DNA of 64,000 bases from Heterobilharzia americana (GCA_944470555.2 OX104131.1:11834515-11898514), one strand, 5' to 3'. Shown: positions 24,048 through 36,732, counted from the stretch's first letter. Made by a program: numbers and translations. Notes: generated from the sequence alone by a model not told the origin.

Positions 24048-25561
24048 CATGGATATCTATTGAAATTTGAATCCACTTTCAATAAGGTAAAATTATTGTC
24101 CCCTAATCAGTGTGCTCCTATTCCTCGGTTTAGTTGACATCCTCCATCGAATCCAACATATTTTGCTGGTGTCGTCGATGTGTCAATCACTGACAAACAG
24201 CAGGTCGACAAGTGCAATGAATGTCTCATCAAATATAACTCTGATAATACCTCTACACTAGATCTCTGCACATGATTATCAGTCAACAAAATGGATTATC
24301 ATAGTTTGTAGGATGGTGATTCTGAAGCATCTGTACATTACACTTCACTACTAACGCATTAGTGTGCACCTGTTGTCAGAAACGAACTGGGGAGAGGAAA
24401 TGACACCAGTTATATTATTGCCAAATATTGTAGAAGAGTGATCAACCGAATTGAAGGGAACACTAACTCATAAGTCACAATGATAAACAAATAAATAAAT
24501 AAATGAAATGAGGATCTGCTCAGTGCTCGAGCAAAACATCATACCCAATCCCCACCGTCTGATAAACGACTGCCAACCCAATTCAATCAGAAATTACATT
24601 TGATGCGTGAGCAATAAGTGTCTGTCACTGACACATCAAAACTGAGTGGGTTTTCGCCTCATAAATCCATAGAATTATGTCACATTTTCACCTAAACACA
24701 ATCTGCAATCAACATCTTCATGAGGACAGATAGTGTGCTGAATCATTAGCACATCTCCATCAAGTCGCCTTTTGGCAGAAGTGTAAATGTTACCACTATC
24801 AGATAAGTCAATTACTGCTACTACAAGATGTCCATTCGTGTGAGAATTGCAGTCGAATCTGATTTAGAGTGAATGCTTATCTTCACCTGGTATCTGAATT
24901 CACCCTACACTGTCCACTCACCAGCTTCAAACTATCTGTTGTCAGTTTGGTAAGAGTAAACTTCATGCACTATGGAAGAGTCCAATTCCATGTTGAATTG
25001 TTTATTTATTATGTCACACAGTGATACAGTATTATTTACTTGGTTGAAGATATTTAGAAATAATCTGATTTCTCATGCATCAAACATGAAGAGCATGGTA
25101 GTTTGTGTATCATGATTCAGTCTGTGAAAGTCGTGTGAGTTTACTCACCAGTCTTCGAATAGGAAGACCATAATTTTCGTTAATGTATTTATTAGTCAAA
25201 CTTGGTCACTGTGTTAGTCGATAATTCTACATCGAATAAACATTATTATATGATGTTTGCAGTGTCGCATTATCTGACTATTGATTGTTTCATTCCTATG
25301 ACAGATTGATCAAAAATATCCTGCGTTTGCAAGCAATCTGTACGCAAGCGTGTCTAGCGTTTTTCACAGAACTGCCCTCATCTGATCTCCCATATGCATT
25401 GAGAAGGAACTACATAATATCTCACAAAATGATATTCATATCTAACTTACACCAATCGGCACATTCAAAATACACCTAATCTGTCCTAAAATCTTACGCA
25501 AAATGAAACTCATATTCACGATGAAATTCAGTTGCGAACTACACAAGGGTTATCGACTTAC
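24048..25561. other. intronic/intergenic DNA, nothing firmly recognised
   Basis: No confident exon on either strand. If the right-edge copy continues, it should be homologous to this stretch. Confidence 0.3.
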
Positions 25562-25579
25562 TTTCTTTGATTGCAGCAT
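25562..25579 (-). CDS. possible 18-nt micro-exon beside a trinucleotide repeat
   Basis: A donor GTAAGTCG and an acceptor CTCACATTGGGAG bracket 18 nt reading MLQSKK in phase 0. The donor is ideal, the acceptor tract modest. The upstream sequence is a long trinucleotide repeat. There is no paralogue in the window to support it, so it may be chance. Confidence 0.25.
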
Positions 25580-25600
25580 CTCCCAATGTGAGTAGAAGTT

Positions 25601-25681
<81 letters not shown>

Positions 25682-25697
25682 TAGTGTTAGTAGTAGA
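25601..25697 (+). repeat. AGT trinucleotide microsatellite
   Basis: About 27 uninterrupted AGT units, then interrupted ones, starting 22 bp from the possible micro-exon at 25,562. Confidence 0.97.
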
Positions 25698-26190
25698 ATG
25701 ATTAGAATTACCACTTTTGGTAATCTAGAACTCACGTTTCGCTGTCACTTATCTTGCTCTTGATGTTCACTTAATATGCTTTCAAATTTTATCTAGTTGT
25801 GCTTTGAAGTTGCCTTTCATATACTTGTGTACTGTGGTTTGTAGGTCACTCGAAAATTGTTATAATCTACTGAAGCACATAACATGCAAATCAATCCTGA
25901 CTGTTCAGTTCAATCAATGTCTTGTGCATCTACAAACATATCAGTAAGGTTAACTAGAGTTGTTCTTATACTTTCATCCAACCTACAAAATTCAATGGAA
26001 TCTATGAATATTTGCAATCCTGAGAATTATGTTTCTGAATATGCACTTTACTCTCTGTGGCAATGAATTCCATTCGCACTTCATTATCAATCTGCTAGTA
26101 ATATATTCTATGCATACATTGAGAAAAACATAAATAAGGTATAGAATAGAGGTTTACTTGAGTTGTGAATGAATTAAATGCACTTGATAA

Positions 26191-26520
26191 GTTGAGGTAG
26201 AGCGACAATGACAGTTTCAGCAGGATAGCATGGATCTACTATACTTCGAGATATCTTATCACTGATCAATTCGGTCGAATCAACGACGTGGTTACATTAG
26301 GAACAAGGTAAAGCCTATACTCCTTGCACAAGAGGTGACTATTGTGACTCACACTGGCGTTTGAGGCAATCGGTTCTGGGTGCCAGTCTTAGTGGGAACT
26401 ACATCGCTCATCTACAGGTAGGCACATTCAGCTGACGAGTCCTAAATAGAACAAAATGTGTGTCCTGAAATCCATTGATAGTCGCTGTCTATCATTACCG
26501 CAATATCTTATCACCTGTCA
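26191..26520 (+). repeat. Sm-alpha-like SINE/satellite repeat with hammerhead-like segment
   Basis: The first 235 bp match 18,673-18,909. They continue into a hammerhead-like segment and then ATTGATAGTCGCTGTCTATCATT, as in the published schistosome Sm-alpha organisation (recalled, not searched). Confidence 0.75.
26426..26471 (+). ncRNA. degenerate hammerhead ribozyme motif (Sm-alpha type)
   Basis: Stem I ATTCAG can pair with CTGAA near 26,471. The core CTGACGA fits CUGANGA. Stem II is GTCC, loop TAAATA, then GAAC with one mismatch. The second core box reads AAAA instead of GAAA, changing the essential G12. Sm-alpha repeats are known to encode active hammerheads in S. mansoni; this copy is predicted inactive. 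Confidence 0.65.
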
Positions 26521-26770
26521 ACAGCCTGAAGCAATGCTAGTATCAAAATATAGAAAAATGTTGATATACGTTTAGCAATTTTGATAGGAGATTATCACCT
26601 TGGAGAAGAGAGGACTTGGTGTCACGTAAAAGAAGTCACAAAACTCCACTGATAGAAGCTAGTGCTAAGAAGTGATAATAGAAGAAATGTTGACGAGTAT
26701 ACTACAGACGAAGAAGAGAGTTGGACAACAGAGGGAGATAAGCGGCTATTAGATACTGAAGTAAATGTCA

Positions 26771-26772
<2 letters not shown>

Positions 26773-26854
<82 letters not shown>
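26773..26854 (+). repeat. TA dinucleotide microsatellite
   Basis: About 40 uninterrupted TA units, a possible slippage or cruciform site within the large intron. Confidence 0.97.
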
Positions 26855-26855
<1 letters not shown>

Positions 26856-27174
26856 GTAATGCTAAACGGTGTAGACTGGCTAAGAAAATAAAACGAGTGA
26901 AATTTCAACATTCAGATGAATAGTGTGAAATAGGACAGATAGTGTAAAAGCGTAAATAGATAACGTTATGCGAAGAAATCATGAATGTGGGCATGAATGA
27001 AAATTACCATGGTATGAACGGGCAAGAAATGTATGTTTCATTCTGAATACACAACTTCGATTTTGATCTCTGAATAACCAAAGAAACAATGAAATGCAAC
27101 GGATCCGAGTTCATTTTGTGGGTTTACGGTAATTTATGCATTTTAAGTTAGTCTCCATTTCGAAATTAACACCA

Positions 27175-27302
27175 GTTAGAGAACTATTGAAAAGCTGGAA
27201 GCACTGGACAGCTGTTTCGGCATAATGTAGGACTTCTCAGCAATATACAACTTTGACCTCATAAAAGATCCGACCTAGGTCCTTCAGGTTCGAATTCACG
27301 TA
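27175..27302 (-). mobile_element. old tRNA-SINE/hammerhead copy
   Basis: The reverse complement keeps a B-box-like GAATTCGAACC stretch and GAAACAGCTGTCCAGTGC. The first core box is CTGAGAA and stem II no longer pairs fully. This is a decayed member of the SINE family best seen at 43,380-43,589. Confidence 0.6.
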
Positions 27303-28498
27303 TTTATAAATTATTTAAAAAAATTCTGGATAATCACTTCGTATCCACTATCGATCAGATGACGAGCACTTGCACGAGTGAAGAATGTCACTCGTCTCAG
27401 CTATGAACTCCTAAACATGTTTACGCATACCATCGGGAACTCTTCTGTCTCACCGTACATTGTACTTAATCAGCATTTACAAAAGAATAGGCATGTGTGG
27501 TTGTCTAGGACATGAGAAGTGGACACATCGACTTAAACGTTTCTCAGTAAGCAAGTCGTTTGCTGAAACCAAGTAGCCTTGCAACTGAATAGCTTGCCTG
27601 TAATACACCACTCATTCTGTTCTTCGTTCCATCAACGACATCATGATCCTTTGGAAGACAGATTACTTTTAAAGAGAATCAGACCTTTCATTTTCACTTA
27701 ATAATTTCTTGTAATTATCAGTGCACTTTTGTAAGTAACCATTATCACACCGGCATTTTTCAGCAGCATTTGGTTACTCTTTAAGCCTATCTTTCCAGCA
27801 AACATGTCGCTATCGAAAGAAAAGTGTCTTCATAGGGCGTCTTCTCAAAACATATAGAGTAACGGCTGCTACAACCAAGTTACAGATTCCCTCATGAATC
27901 TCTACATTGGGTGAATCTGTGTTCATTGCTATCAGAAGTCCATTGAATTATGAAACTCACGATTGGAGGCTACCTTTCAAAACATTGACAATCAACATTT
28001 TACGAAACAGTTTCAACTGTTTCAATGACCAATGAACGATTTTACTGATGAGTGAGATTACCATAGACATGAAGGTATCACAGTGAAATTGGGTTTAAAT
28101 AAATACTATAGGCGATATTCTTAAGCTTTGAGCTCTAAAGTATAAACAGTATTAATACTACTGCTGGCAAATATAAACGGAAATTTATTCGGAATTCAGT
28201 AAGGCAACATCAAGCAAGCATTTCATCAAGTTGATATTTTTCCATCGAAATTGATTAAGACACTCAGGCATTTGTACATTTCCATATTCCTCAAAGTTTT
28301 ACCTCAAACAGTTGAAGATAAAACCCTGAAATAATGCATCATGCAATTCGGCCGAAAATCTAATTGGATACAGATTATAATCAGTCTCACATATTTATCA
28401 CCATTATCAAAATGGAGATGCTAGAAAAGAAATTCAGGGACAACAGATCATTTACTTACTCACCATATACATATGCTTACATTACTTATTTCTAAAAT

Positions 28499-29838
28499 CT
28501 GATCAACGATTCACTTACCACAGACACACATTCGAACAATAAGAAAGATTAGCCTCTTCACATGAATATCTACACCAAGTACTTGAGTTACAGATGCTTC
28601 AGTGCTGTAAATCCACATTCTGTACTGACAACATCGATATCCATCACTCAATGACCAATGAAAGACAACAAAAGCAGTGTTCACAGACACCACGCATCAT
28701 ACCGTGCCATCGAATGCCTTAAACACCTACTTGCCTCTAATATATGAAGCAATTGGAACCACCAACGAAGATCAGTGAAGACATGTCAGCCGGCTCGTCA
28801 AACCATGACAACTCTTCTCACAGATGTACACAAATCTCTAGACGAAACACTCAGATATTGTTACAAACAACCTCTCACCACTATTCGAAATGTCAACAAA
28901 CCTAGGCTGAAACAAACAATACCTAACTTGCCTTGCCAGAATTCTCACATCATTTCATGACGAGAATATTCACCATCTCAGTATGATCAGTCGACCCATA
29001 ACTTTCAAACCTCTCACATGAAATACAGTCTTATGACTTCAAATGATACAACAAGAAACCTGAAGGCAGCCACATCAGTCAGATGCAAAGATCATCAACT
29101 ACCATTGTCCCAGTATTCACACAAATCCGAATATTACCAACTGACCGGAGTGTCAAATAGTAAGAATAAATCCGTGTTTCAGAACACTCTCGGTGCCACG
29201 TTCAGCTAGTGTTTGCCTTCGCGAATTTCCATAGCATCTGCAACAGCTTCCTACCAAGATCAGGTGAAATGTATTTGAAACACCGTCGGGTATACCATAC
29301 TTCCTACGAAGGCAAGCACACTGATTCCTAAGCGCTTATCACTCTGAAACATAGAAACATGACCTACTCCATGCTGGACAGCAGTGTGACTACTCAGCAC
29401 TTCAGAGTGCTCCACATCAGTGTCATTACTATCATTATCACCAACGTCCTCACTCACATGAGTACAGTCATCTCGTGATGCCAGGTGAACCTGAGTGACA
29501 TAAATGCTGAGAACTGTGTCATCTGATCAAAGTTACATGAGATGAGGTTGAAAGTGGTAAACACGCTTCAACAGCGTGAAATCCCGATAGAATTATTTAC
29601 TACCATGATGATTCGACAGAATTGTGTTCACTTTACAACAACTAGTGAGGTGAAATGCGTTGAGGTGTGAGTGCATATGATCGGAAAAGATGTAAGCGAA
29701 GTGCACACCGGTGTTGTTTTCCAAACACTGATTCTGTATGATGTGGTGTGATGTTATAATATGCGAAACGATCAGTTGTTTGATTTCAATTATCAATGTT
29801 TCAAACATTTAGTGTGACTGGTACGGAAATCGAAGTTG
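28499..29838. repeat. duplicated block D1 (partner 54,503-55,854)
   Basis: About 1.35 kb is near-identical by eye to the partner, with a few substitutions and small indels. It stops sharply about 100 bp from exon E2 in both copies. A candidate 63-nt exon (28,519-28,581 and 54,523-54,585, minus strand, phase 1-1, perfect donor GTAAGTG, weak acceptor) reads LGVDIHVK and then a hydrophobic run. I do not list it separately. Confidence 0.9.
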
Positions 29839-29942
29839 TCTGCTTCTTATGTTCACCTAGATAACCATCGGGATGAATTTTATTTGACATAGGAACGGGA
29901 TAATTCAAAAAACATGGAACATAAGGGGACATTTGAACTTAC

Positions 29943-30141
29943 AATCAACATCTGATATGCTGAGGTGCAGATTCGGAACGGTATGAAATAAGCGGTGATA
30001 AAGAAGGTAGCCATAACAATAATACTCCAACTCAATTAGTTTTTTGACAGAAAATTTCACGATAAACATCTTCTTATCGAATAAGCAGTTCTCGATCGTT
30101 TCTCCAAATCTTGTGTATTGGTTCGATAAAAGATACGTCAG
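29943..30141 (-). CDS. exon E2 of unit 3 (199 nt, phase 0-1)
   Basis: The minus-strand acceptor is GCACATTTCAG and the donor GTAAGTTC. The exon reads LTYLLSNQYTRFGETIEN, Cys at residue 19, then MFIVKFSVKKLIELEYY. It aligns with 36,733-36,931 and 55,935-56,139 in length, phase, the residue-19 cysteine and the pattern strand, then LS/VKK, then ELLK-like. It follows exon P in compatible phase. The flanking DNA on both sides (29,839-30,170) does not align with the otherwise near-identical duplicate at 55.9 kb. Function is unknown. The short length, Cys pair and micro-exons suggest a small secreted or surface domain, but that is inference. Confidence 0.72.
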
Positions 30142-30793
30142 CTGAAATGTGCAAATGAGGGAAAAGTATGCAGCCTCCATCAGTGGACGCAAAACTGTCT
30201 CAGAATACTGAGGATTGCAATGAACAATCTTCAGTGACACACACACACTGATCACTTCAGTCATTCAAACATCGACGATCACACCATACCCAGTTAATCA
30301 GGTAATGAGAAGTATTGAGTTGATTGTTGTGCAACTGGTGTATGAAATATCAGAGGAAACCAATTCACCAATAAACAATACCATACATATTTCACCAGAT
30401 AACGAACGGTTGGACGTATCGTTTGGCCCCAACGATACTCACAACACAGAAAACGTGTTTCGACAACTACACCATCTATTCTGATTCACCCGCGAGTCTC
30501 AATTGCATCAGTCTTCCTCAATAACCAAAACTTAATCACAGCATCATACAAAGCTGGCAAGCCAGCATCTAGACTCTCACTCTCATCCACAGAATGTCGA
30601 CTTGTCTTCATGATCCCCGATAACTGAGGACACACACACATACACAGAAAAGACACTTAGGGTGAGCAGTGGCACATCTCACAAGTGTGCAGCTTCATAT
30701 CTCTACTGTCATGGCTCGTCCCAATGACCAGTCAACAATCAAAAGGACATGCTTATCTCCATCTCTCAGATTAATAACAGTTCGTGAACTAAC

Positions 30794-30852
30794 CTGTCTG
30801 CACCAGTTTGTGTTTGATGAAGGTGCATCGAATGAGACTGAGAAGTTGTTTC
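30794..30852 (-). CDS. exon P of unit 3 (59 nt, phase 1-0)
   Basis: A strong acceptor (CATCTTGTCATTTCAG) and donor GTTAGT bound 59 nt. After completing the split codon it reads NNFSVSFDAPSSNTNWCRQ. It ends Cys-x-x, as the matching exon of unit 2 (37,284-37,345) does with NLCNK. Its phase joins micro-exon N (ends phase 1) to E2 (starts phase 0). The copy in unit 1 (56,876-56,934) is identical. Confidence 0.72.
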
Positions 30853-32035
30853 CTGAAATGACAAGATGAAATCAAAAAGTCAAGAGCCATTCACCCTTAA
30901 AATGTGCACTAGATTCTTTCCTACATCTACACACGAAAAATACCGAGTCGTCAACTCAATTCTACACACCAATATTACCCACTCCAAACTCACAGTCGAC
31001 AATCTACATGTAAACATTGCTTGACCTACCAACTGGGTTTGTCTGAACACATCTCGTCATCATTTAAAAGCATTCAGCTTTACAAAGATGTACACAACGA
31101 GAGAGGTGATGAGTGTCTCAATATTCATCACTGAAGTCAACATTCACACAGGTTCATGGCACGGTCTGTCAATTTTAATCAAGACATCAATTGCTTACAA
31201 AGTGACTTGCATTTACGAACATTCTGCTCTTCATCACCTGTACAAGTACATCACCACTCCTAATACTCACTCCACTCTAAACCTAATGATGTCGACAACA
31301 GTCTCCAACAATCCACAATACCACTCACTTCAGCATATCACATTCATCCAGTCCAACTGCTGTTCCCATGTCCTCCGACATGCCTCCAGCATTACCTATT
31401 GAGTGAAGTCTTTGACAAATGCCATTAAGGTACTCTGTTTACTGAGAAGGAAGCAACATTCGTATAGGCAGTACTACGCAATCCATATCTAGCCACATAT
31501 CACACACAACCTGAATGCACATACACCACAACCTCTCACCAACCATCTTCAAGTTGTTTCACCGGGTCATTACAGTATCGGCTGTTGCCAGCATTTAAGT
31601 GAGGAAGATCAATCAGCATGATCGTGTCATTTTAGTCAATGTTGTCCCTTCAAACTTTATTCAGTCCATAAGACCATCACAATTCTTGTCATGAGCATTC
31701 ATGTCTCCACTCAAGAATGGAAAACGAAACCATACTATACACCATGTCAGAGCCTACTGACAAATACACAATAAAAATCGAATTGTCAGTCATGCAATGG
31801 TCAGAATGTTCACTAACTCAACTTGTCTTTTCCTACTATAATATCATCCATAACATGCACTCGAACATCGTGTATGTAGGTGAGAAGTGAGTGAGATACG
31901 GAACCCACTGCACTTCATTCCTACCATTGTGTATGCACAGATCATCTATCAATGCACCATGAGTGACATAAAGCATGTCGGTTCGAATTTAAATATCATC
32001 CCATTTAACCAAGTTGTAAATGTCTAATATCTTAC

Positions 32036-32056
32036 TTATCGCCACAGTTTTTCTAC
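32036..32056 (-). CDS. micro-exon N of unit 3 (21 nt, phase 1-1)
   Basis: Acceptor GAATTTACCTTTCAG and donor GTAAGA bound 21 nt. With the base carried from M it reads R-RKTVAI. The unit 2 copy (40,867-40,887) is also 21 nt and reads E-RKNISK in the same phase. Two diverged loci sharing length, phase and the RK start argue against chance. Confidence 0.68.
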   Translation of the reverse strand, partial: VEKLWR

Positions 32057-33884
32057 CTGAAAGGTAAATTCAACAGAGTGTGCACATGAATGACAAGCAA
32101 AGAGTAATAGTTTTATTGACACGAGGAATAAACTTTGTACAACACCGCAGTCAATCTTCATGGTTGCTTTCAACAGAATCTCTGACTGAGAAGAAATCAA
32201 TTCACACGGATTCATAGAAACTCATGTGTCTGCATGTCTCCTCAACTAATCAAACCACTTCTCATGCACAATTGGTTTTGCACACACGCATAAGCACGCA
32301 AAAAATCCTCACGTCACACCAACGAAAATATCTGGACACAATAACTTGTTATTCTTGATTTCACGATGAGAAACGACTGTGTCCAAGTTAAACAGGTGCC
32401 TCGAGAGGAGTGATCTGACCAACTGTACCATCTTCACAAGCAAAGCTCATAGTAGGATTAGAAAATCACACCTATTCCTACATTCTTATTCTTATCCTCC
32501 TCAAGTGACGGAAGCTGGGAAGTGGTTTCGGTAACGTCGATATGTCTGATACAATCTGATTCCATGTAAATCACAGTGCCAACATTAATGCCTAACAGTC
32601 ACCACAATTTGCAGTCCTATATTTGTGTGCACAGAGCAGCAGCTTCACCATGGAGGCAGTTGTACGATTGTGTCAAACGCTCTACTGACAGCTTCCTCAT
32701 CCCATGCATCACCTGTTCATGATGAAATCCCAACAAAACTGAAGTGAATGAATTTCGTCATTCTGACGCATGGATTTATTCACTAGACAATCAGGCCTCC
32801 ACATCATTCGAGACCCTTCCGTAAGCTACAGCATCTCACCGACAGATACACAGAATTAACATGCACTTCAACTCAGGATGTGCAATAACTTTATCAAAGT
32901 ACCCACTCTTCGGAAGACTCTGAAGACTCGCTCTATGAGATAAACAAGCATACACAAACACCAACGGAAAACTGAAGCTATTTCCTTAGTTTAAATAAGC
33001 TTCATCTAGGCAAATCCATCTTGTTACGAACGAGAAGGTGGATTTTATTATGATGCATCATATCCTTCCGTGTATTGACTGGAAAAGTGAACAACGAGGT
33101 GGATCTTCCACTGCACGAATTACATCCACGAAATTCTATACTGTCACATTTAATCAACCTCTTCTCCTTCATTGTTCATGAAGCAACACCTCAACTCGAA
33201 CCACCCACACAACTTCACCCATCCATTCAACCAAACCGAGAAAACATATCCTCATTCACCACAGTCAGAGAAAGACGGACAAACCACTCCGTCAGCAATC
33301 ACTACCAGACTCAACTCCATGTAATTCGGATAACTAGGATGATGCAACACGTTTCGCACCATCAGTGAAGTCTCCCTGAACAATGATGACCAGCCTACAC
33401 AGTTCGACTATAGCAAACAATCCTCAGATGGATGACACATTGGAGAAATCCATACTTCTCAACTTAGAAATTTCAGTGATGACGTCTCCGACTACAACAC
33501 TGGCTGATGTCGGTTCAAAACGTAGACAGGCTATCAGTTCCCCTCAATTTGTTTCAGATTCACTATAATAACGAGTGACAACATACACGAAATCTGGGTG
33601 AAGCAGGGATTCCAGCCGATTGCTTTCAGCCAAATAACACAGGTCAGGCTGTCCAGTAATGGTCAGTCTCCTAACTCTGTGACCATTTTGCAAGATGATC
33701 AACGGAATTCGTTCAGCACTGAGACCTACTGGAAATGAAATTGACTACTTTCTAGTGATCAATCAACCTAGATTGTATGTTCCTAAGCTCATATCTACCG
33801 GAAGACGTCACTGCAGTCGATAGGAAACCTAACACTTCACCTTCCAGTGTGGGTGGGGAACGCATTCTGATCTCACCAACACAT

Positions 33885-34340
33885 TTCACTACTCAATGCC
33901 ATATGCCCCTAATTTTGGATAACATCTGCCTGGTGTTTACCTTTAATCTTAAAATAACTTACCGTTGCTGTTTTCACACCGTTACTAGCTTTTGTTTTCT
34001 CACTGCTCTGACGGCTGAGTTCTCTTTCGTTGGTAACTCTGCTAACCTATAAGTGGTCTTAGTGTTGTCAAGATTATTTAGAAATGTATATATTCCGCAT
34101 CGCATTCCACCGTTTTGACTGCTGTTGAGACAGTAGAAAGCTCTCTGTCAACAGTCTGTTTTCTCTTTTTGTCTCTGCAAGTCCGTGGTATTGGTTTTGT
34201 TGTGGTTGTGGTTGACATTCTGATTAGCGTTTAGAGTAGATTCGTTTGTGCGTTAGATTCGTATTGCTCGTAGACCGTAAGGTTGTACTACCGGTAATAG
34301 CACTCAACAAAAGAAAATGTGAGGTAAACTTCAGACTCAC
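33885..34340. other. intron between M and N of unit 3, copy-specific part
   Basis: The sequence has no match in the duplicated unit 1, although both neighbouring stretches are near-identical there. No exon is seen. Confidence 0.5.
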
Positions 34341-34358
34341 GTGTCACTGAGACAATTT
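34341..34358 (-). CDS. micro-exon M of unit 3 (18 nt, phase 1-1)
   Basis: Acceptor TTTTTGGTGTTTCAG and donor GTGAGT are 18 nt apart. With the base from E1 it reads KIVSVT. Paralogues at 44,682-44,699 (DVISVK) and 60,012-60,029 (EIHSLG) have the same length, phase and position after E1. Confidence 0.7.
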
Positions 34359-34710
34359 CTGAAACACCAAAAAACAAAAAGAGTTACATTTGATGGCAGG
34401 AGACTCTAAGGTTGCAATTACATATCTTGAAATCCCACGCTCATAGTGAAATGGGCACTCATCTAGCCCATCGATGAAGATGAATGATGCTTGTGAAATG
34501 AACCGAAATCTCAAGGTCTACATATCACAAATCTTCCTGACCGGTGACGGCACCAAAAAGAATATCTCTTTTTCGTGATTATCAGTTAGGTGAACAATCT
34601 ATCACCAATAACCAACAATCCATCAGGTCGCTATGAATATCACCTCCTAAATCATCTCCTTAATCATACAGGATATTAGAATGAAAAGCATATCAACGTG
34701 ATTCACTCAC

Positions 34711-34939
34711 TTGTCAGCCACTTATCATACTGAGTGACGTTTCCAGATTCCAGAGCTGTTTTCAGTTCTTTAAACCAGTTTGTCGAGTTGAAAGCCGAAT
34801 GCATCTCGTCTGATGACATTGCAAGCATCAACGTTATTTCGTCTGAGTTACTGATATTTGCACTTCTTGGTCTTTGAATATCGCAAGACAAGTTAACAGA
34901 ATTGAGCCTTTCCTCGACACTCCTCACCACTTCTCTCAC
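34711..34939 (-). CDS. exon E1 of unit 3 (229 nt, phase 0-1)
   Basis: The acceptor is TTGTTTTGATTAG and the donor GTGAGT. It opens VREVVRSVEERLNSVNLS, has Cys at residue 19, then EITLMLAMSSDEM and TNWFKELKTALES, ending DKWLT. Two paralogues of exactly 229 nt occur at 49,554-49,782 and 60,384-60,612, sharing RLNSV-x-LSC, the hydrophobic strand, E-M and W-x-x-x-hydrophobic. E1 also resembles E2 (Cys 19, then a strand ending LSS-x-E), so E1 and E2 look like two copies of one domain of roughly 70 residues. N-glycosylation sequons are present (for example NLS, NIS, NST, NVT), consistent with a secreted or surface protein. No family is recognised. Confidence 0.75.
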
Positions 34940-35146
34940 CTAATCAAAACAAGACGACAGTACAGTTGCTTATCACATTTATAGTTGAGAACATCGGGCG
35001 GTCAGCTAATAATAACCAGAGTTACTTTGAGCACAACCATTACACGCACTTTCGTTGCTAAGAATCAAGTTTCTTCATCACCACTCAAATCTCCTTGATC
35101 GCCGGGTGTCCTCTCTGAGACAATCATCCACCAACCACCTCAAGGA

Positions 35147-36412
35147 TACAGATGCATGCAGTTCAAGGTCTCTGAAACCTATCGGACTCATGGTAACAAC
35201 ATCTCATCATTACAATGTCAAAGAAGAGGCTCATATCCTCTAATGCCAAATCAGTAACATATTTCACAAACTCAAGCTTCATACACTTTCTCGAGCACAA
35301 CTGTTTACATTTCGGCTACCAAACAAGATGGATGAACATGAACATTCAAGAACTAAGGACTCTGCGCACATCTTCCCCAAAACACAAACAACCTCAAAGT
35401 TAACGAAACACCACAACAACTCACATCTTTACAATATTGGTCCAAGATGTCTAGTGATATGGGTTTCGAACTCTCAGCAATTGTTGCATTCCACTCTCTC
35501 ACCAAAACTTTCAATTCGACAAGAACAATTTCTGAAATTAATCAACAAAATAAAAGCTCCTATTAAACGCATGTTATGTAGAATCAAAATGTAAAACAAT
35601 GAATTGTATCCAGGATTCAAATATTCATTGGTCACAACTCTGTCTTCAGTAAGAAATTGACTGACACAGTGTTGGACGAGTACAACCTCACAACATTCAT
35701 TTTCCTTTGCACATTGAGAATGTGCAACTCTCATGTTCATCAGTGTATTGAGTGGTTTCACACAGATAGTCAGGTATGCATCAACTGTGCACATCTCAGT
35801 GACAATGCTCATCTCTGCAAGAGGGAATCGGGCATTCGAATCGTAAAATCGTCAATGTCATATCACGGGATCACTGATGTCGTGGTGTTTCACATATTGA
35901 CTCATGCAGCAAACACTTCAAAAAATAGATCTGATATCAGTGAGCCAGAGTTATTCCACAGGTCTTATCACCATCAGCAGTACTTCATGTGCTTACCACA
36001 ATAACAGTATTCATTCTATGCGTGTTCCGATGAAACTCACGGTCAGAACACCTAAGCATTGCAAATGCTTGCCATTCTCCTGGGACTAGGACAGATTATT
36101 CACTTGTAACTGACTGTCCAAGCATCATAGACATCTATCAGATTCCGAGGTAGGCATGTATTCTGTGACAACGACAGTCAATCAGTATTGCACTCATTGT
36201 TTATCCATGGTGTGGTAATGCGGCTGGAGATATGATGTGAAAGCCATCATGCGCCGAGTGACGTCTCTCTGAGTGCTCAGATATACTGGACAGCTGCAGC
36301 ACAACGGCTATCATGTTTCTCAATGAGAAATCTGTGGGTTTTCCCACAATCTGAAACGACTTCCGAACAAACGCATTTGCTAGAAGACGAAGAGATGAAC
36401 ACGAGTATGTTT
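35147..36412. repeat. duplicated block D3 (partner 61,876-63,138)
   Basis: Roughly 1.27 kb near-identical between the copies. Outside it the sequences stop aligning on both sides. Confidence 0.92.
35684..35784 (-). CDS. tentative linking exon Q before unit 3 E1 (101 nt, phase 1-0)
   Basis: A 101-nt open stretch reads DAYLTICVKPLNTL and ends NECCEV, giving the Cys-x-x ending that precedes other large exons. Its phase fits between E2 of unit 2 (ends 1) and E1 of unit 3 (starts 0). Both splice sites are weak (acceptor GATGTGCACAG, donor GTACTC), so it is only tentative. The better supported counterpart is 50,938-51,044. Confidence 0.25.
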
Positions 36413-36732
36413 TTAGTCATTTTAACTTGTAATCTGATGATTGTTTGGGAGTTATTTGCTTTCAGAAATATGTGATAAGCTTAAAAGATTTTATGATAAT
36501 AGTTGCTGTAGCAGATGCGATGAAGTGCAATGCACTGGAAATGGTTTCCTTCTTATAATGTTATGATTTCGAAAGGCACATAGAAATTGGCTTGAAATTG
36601 GCTAAACTTGCAGGTAGAAAAAGAAGTCACATTGCTGACCATTTAGATCCTTTTTTAATTTGGTGAATAAATGCATCTATTTTAAAAGAAATATAAATGT
36701 ATATATGTATGCATTAGCACAATTTATCTTAC

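Larger units (their letters stand above)
30171..33884. repeat. duplicated block D2 (partner 56,259-59,966)
   Basis: About 3.7 kb is almost identical in the two copies, including micro-exon N and exon P. The plus strand is A/C-rich, so the sense strand of the gene is G/T-rich. Plus-strand frames conserved between copies (for example at 31,088-31,402) reflect recent duplication and not coding constraint. Confidence 0.93.

Noticed and set aside
25550..25735. Tyrosine-repeat frame
   Set aside because: Translation of the AGT microsatellite on the minus strand.
29260..29457. Minus-strand frame with a hydrophobic end (LGISVLAFVGSMVYPTVF), possible anchor exon
   Set aside because: No acceptable acceptor in a phase that follows E2. 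A 33-nt alternative within it has a good donor but a wrong phase.
31088..31402. 104-codon plus-strand frame identical at 57,170-57,484
   Set aside because: Same reason: within block D2 everything is nearly identical.
35657..36004. 115-codon plus-strand frame conserved at 62,384-62,731
   Set aside because: It lies in a recently duplicated, near-identical block, so conservation is uninformative. It is antisense to the gene and without a domain.
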